NCBI GenBank assembly: GCA_022818135.1
Contig: JAFMSR010000002.1
Location: 48,709,706 to 48,773,705, forward strand
Direction: 5' to 3'
From: Saxidomus purpurata
Lineage: Eukaryota > Mollusca > Bivalvia > Venerida > Veneridae
DNA: 64,000 bases
Shown: positions 60,865-64,000 of the stretch, one piece after another
How positions within the stretch are numbered: position 1 is the stretch's first letter
Layout: the number at the start of each line of letters is the position of its first letter
Notes under the pieces: model-generated
Databases searched by the model: none
What the model saw: the letters and a program-made list of their open reading frames with translations, nothing else
Told to the model about the DNA's origin: nothing
Translations under genes and position numbers: made by a program

Positions 60865-62325
60865 CTGAAAAAGTAGTTATACAAAATGTAATTCGATAGT
60901 TGTCAACAAATGCAAGCTATGAGATGCCACTATAAACAGGAATTGGGTTTCTATGTTACATCATATAGTTTTCCTTTGTCACAGGTTGTTTTAAGGATTT
61001 GATAATCACAAAGTCTTACTTATCTGTTCTGGACATATTTTCATCAAGATCAGTTTTGGAAATATAAGTCTAAATAGAAGACAGTCATGCTTGCCATATT
61101 TTGCTCTCCTGATATTTCTATGATTTGACCAAGTGACTTAGTTTTTAAGCCCAAATAACTCAGTTTCACATACCTTATATTTAGGAAATAGATTTTACTT
61201 TTGAGTGATATACCAGTTTGTTTATCACTGTTTGCCTTTTAGATGCTTTGTGATTAGATTACTACACATCCAAACTCCACACAGTGATAAAAGAATCGGT
61301 GATAAAAGAACCGGTAAATCATTTAAAAGTAAAATTTATTTCCATTCCAACACGTTTACTTGGAAAAAAATGATAAGCTGAGTGACATTCCAGGTCGCCA
61401 GACAACACAAGAACATTTTTTGCTGTTCCAAGAATTTTTACTCCCCATTTCTATTATTATGGCATTACTTAAAGGAATCATTTTTATATTAAATTTTATT
61501 TCTTGGTTTTCATGTACATACTGTGATATAACAGCAGATTGTATCAATACCAGCTCAACTATTTTCAGTGAAATCATCTGCATTTATCAGTATACCGTCT
61601 GACTTCAAGATGCTGAGCACTTACGGCTCAGGGTTTAAACGCTGATGACGTCATATATACAACATAAAGCACGAACAACATCTTGCGTAATCGACAGTAT
61701 CAGGTATATATAAAATATGCCAAAACTATGCTTCAAGCTACTCAAGACAAACATTTTGATTAATTTTTAATGACAATTGGTTACAAAATGTTCAAGATTG
61801 GTCATAGTGTCATAGTTTTTTACCCAGTTAGAACTTGATGTACAGTTCATCAAAATAAATATCCTGACCAACTTGTATGATCATTCCTTCAGATAGTGGC
61901 CTCTATTGAGTGTTAATGTGGACAGACCGACTGACAACAGACATTGGGGCTACTTTAAAACTTTGTGCTCACATAAGCTAAAATGCTTTGTATAGATTTT
62001 ATAACCCATACCCTTCTTTGGCAGGAGATAAAAATAGACTTTACTCACAATGCGCTGATTTTTAAAAGCAGTTTTGAAACTGATTTTCATGACTCAACTT
62101 GGCATTAAGGCATTCTCAAGTTTACTATGTACAGTAGAAAGTAAAACATATATTTCTGTTCAAAAGTTTTATACCTAAAGTCTGGTTTCTGACCCAGTTT
62201 CGAACGTGAACTAGAATTGTCAAGACAAACACTCTGACCAACATTTATGATCGCTGAGTAAACAAGTAAATTTAAGGAAACTTTATATCCCCTGTTGAAA
62301 GGAGGACTGTTGTGAATTACTTCTT
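60865..62325. other. Upstream region or first intron; two family G fragments
   Basis: G fragments lie at about 61105-61180 and 61740-61985. No promoter elements could be assigned with confidence. Confidence 0.4.
61020..61044 (-). CDS. STK31: Weak candidate for the first coding exon
   Basis: A minus-strand ATG followed by eight codons in total and one extra base (MKICPEQI) before a good donor, A|gtaaga. The phase fits the exon at 60809. The frame is open upstream of the ATG, the start context is poor, and the piece is short, so this may be chance. The real first exon may lie in the N gap or right of the window. Confidence 0.22.
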
Positions 62326-62825
62326 NNNNNNNNNNNNNNNNNNNNNNNNNNNNNNNNNNNNNNNNNNNNNNNNNNNNNNNNNNNNNNNNNNNNNNNNNNN
62401 NNNNNNNNNNNNNNNNNNNNNNNNNNNNNNNNNNNNNNNNNNNNNNNNNNNNNNNNNNNNNNNNNNNNNNNNNNNNNNNNNNNNNNNNNNNNNNNNNNNN
62501 NNNNNNNNNNNNNNNNNNNNNNNNNNNNNNNNNNNNNNNNNNNNNNNNNNNNNNNNNNNNNNNNNNNNNNNNNNNNNNNNNNNNNNNNNNNNNNNNNNNN
62601 NNNNNNNNNNNNNNNNNNNNNNNNNNNNNNNNNNNNNNNNNNNNNNNNNNNNNNNNNNNNNNNNNNNNNNNNNNNNNNNNNNNNNNNNNNNNNNNNNNNN
62701 NNNNNNNNNNNNNNNNNNNNNNNNNNNNNNNNNNNNNNNNNNNNNNNNNNNNNNNNNNNNNNNNNNNNNNNNNNNNNNNNNNNNNNNNNNNNNNNNNNNN
62801 NNNNNNNNNNNNNNNNNNNNNNNNN
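62326..62825. other. Assembly gap (500 N)
   Basis: Exactly 500 unknown bases, the conventional length for a gap of unknown size. It lies between the placed 5' part of the STK31-like gene and the plus-strand exon candidates, so a first exon or promoter may be missing here. Confidence 0.99.
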
Positions 62826-62885
62826 TATGAAAAAACATATGTTTTGATCATTACAAATACAATACATGAGATATGGCATATTTTA

Positions 62886-63070
62886 GGGTCCCTTTTCTGC
62901 TGAAGGTAATGCTATCTGTCACAGTTCCAGCTAACGAGCAGGTGAAAGCCTCCATTATTCCAGTCCTTGCTTCAGCATACAGCATTCTTATGAAGCACAA
63001 GTATGACAACTTGTCTGCATATCATAGATTGACAAGTGTCATTGCTATTAGGGGTGGCTTAGATGAGAGA
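62886..63070 (+). CDS. Exon-like open segment on the opposite strand, unknown protein
   Basis: After 'ggcatattttag' the plus strand is open for about 61 codons to AGA|gtaagt, a strong donor. The product (VMLSVTVPANEQVKASIIPV, then a helix with KHKYDNLSAYHRLTSVIAIR) has a normal amino-acid mix and looks like real coding sequence. A second acceptor at 62905 would shorten it by 20 bases. I do not recognise the family firmly; the style resembles uncharacterised, possibly transposon-derived multi-exon proteins of molluscs. The 500-N gap just upstream may hide earlier exons. Confidence 0.4.
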
Positions 63071-63818
63071 GTAAGTATAGGCAATGCATGATGCTTAGTT
63101 TGAATTCAACTGTTCAACTGTTCATGAATGTTATCAATCTGTTACAGTATGACAATAGCATTCTATATATCAATTCATTTTAATGAAACCTCCATTAAAT
63201 TTTATAGAATATGTTGTTTACTTGAAGGGTCTATATATCTCAAATTTGTGAATGTGATAGATATATACATGTAGATAGATGGTAAATACTCTATTAATAC
63301 AACAATGATTGGGAGAAATTATACTTTTTTGAATTGGTAATAAAGCCCATTACCATTACTAAATATTGATATTCTTATGAAATCACTTATGATAACAATA
63401 AGACAATACTATGTATGAATAATCATCAGATATCCATGTTTGATTGTCTGAGTTCAATGATATTATGAAGTTGTTGTCATACATTTACCAAATACAGAAT
63501 TCATGCAAAACATGCCAGGTCATAATACCATTATGTCAGAATAATTGACATGAATATAGAGCAGTTTGTTTCTTTTCTTTGTCAAAATAAAACTAAAGCA
63601 TGAAATGAAATATTATTTAGATGTAAAAATACAAATGCATGTACATTTAGTATTGAAACAAATATGCTAAACTTCTTCAATATACATAAATAAATTGGAA
63701 GGTAATCTGGCAAGTTTGTTACTGAACTTTTGTTTTTTTAGTTACAGTTTATATTTTAGATTGCTTCTGTTAAACACAATTTTGCTTAATGTTGTTCATT
63801 GTTTTGGTTTTCTACCAG
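63071..63818. other. AT-rich intergenic or intron sequence
   Basis: No repeats from the families above; possibly the intron between the two plus-strand exon candidates. Confidence 0.4.
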
Positions 63819-63895
63819 TTTCAATATCAAAACCCTCCCATCCACCTGTTCTGGAGAGTCATGGTCATATCCATGCTGAGAAAACAAACATATAA
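63819..63895 (+). CDS. Possible next exon of the plus-strand gene
   Basis: An acceptor 'ggttttctaccag' and a donor AA|gtaagt bracket 77 bases that are open in the phase left by the segment ending at 63070 (FQYQNPPIHLFWRVM...), but also open in another frame. Support comes from splice signals and phase only. Confidence 0.22.
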
Positions 63896-64000
63896 GTAAG
63901 TTACATAGATTTACAATGAAAAGAACAGTTCATCAGGGTGGTATAACTTTTTACTGTCTTTTATAGCTTTGACTCTTTTAAAAAGTAATATTATATAAAT

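Noticed and set aside
62046..62092. ATG plus 14 codons to ATT|gtgagt on the minus strand as the first exon
   Set aside because: It ends in phase 0, but the exon at 60809 needs phase 1.
62105..62879. Frames running through the N gap
   Set aside because: They consist of unknown bases.

Overview
The window is eukaryotic, AT-rich and about 95% non-coding. It looks like bivalve mollusc DNA. Coding sequence is split into short exons with GT-AG junctions, and the introns are packed with repeat families of the type common in clam genomes (heads reading 'acaagagggccatgatgg', 'aacaagagctgtc', tails ending 'gtgagctaa' or 'gtcgagctaaaa'). The exact species cannot be read from the sequence; a heterodont clam is my guess. 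There are no prokaryotic operons, CRISPR arrays or rRNA genes. A 500-base run of N (62326-62825) is an assembly gap.

One gene dominates. On the minus strand, from at least 60864 to beyond the left edge, I could place 18 exons (about 2.5 kb of coding DNA in 60 kb). Their phases all agree with one another except at one place near 9.2-9.7 kb, where a stretch is missing. The product is a STK31/TDRD8-type protein: an N-terminal Tudor domain (exons at 56.9, 53.7 and 44.1 kb), a Pro/Gly/Met-rich segment (43.2 kb), a long coiled-coil region (42.3 to 9.7 kb), and the start of a protein-kinase-like domain (9.2 kb to the left edge) whose catalytic loop reads HGE rather than HRD. In vertebrates STK31 is a germ-cell Tudor protein. 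The first exon and the kinase C-lobe are not securely located. On the far right (62.9-63.9 kb, plus strand) one or two exon-like stretches may belong to another gene.

Introns, left to right: 0-1.7 kb family A fragment and plain intron; 2.1-5.6 kb family B cluster; 6.3-6.6 kb dense palindromic simple sequence; 6.8-7.8 kb hAT-type element; 8.0-8.6 kb small TIR element; 11.8-12.0 kb triplicated splice acceptor; 12.2-13.3 kb family C; 13.6-15.3 kb fragments of A, G and H; 15.8-17.9 kb family F with D nested in it; 21.0-22.6 kb D with A nested in it; 24.2-25.1 kb family E; 25.6 and 39.6 kb two copies of an A-tailed repeat; 27.4-28.9 kb second hAT-type copy with D nested; 29.8-31.5 kb A; 32.3-33.5 kb 42-bp minisatellite with a 36-base poly-C; 35.1-41.5 kb C and A copies; 45.1-48.0 kb MULE-like element with 9-bp target duplication and B nested; 49.4-50.2 kb TA-flanked element; 51.4-53.2 kb B with D nested; 53.8-56.2 kb A with a 5'-truncated LINE nested; 57.4 kb a 151-bp hairpin; 58.5-60.6 kb D and A.

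The most interesting observation is that at least six unrelated-looking repeat families share one blueprint: an ACAAG start, a short hairpin, a family-specific cassette, a tandem core of roughly 100-200-bp units, an ACGG-type microsatellite, and a tail hairpin whose right arm is complementary to the head cassette. They insert into each other and into other transposons without visible target duplication. This resembles non-autonomous Helentron/Helitron-like (HINE/pearl-type) elements. That assignment is inference.
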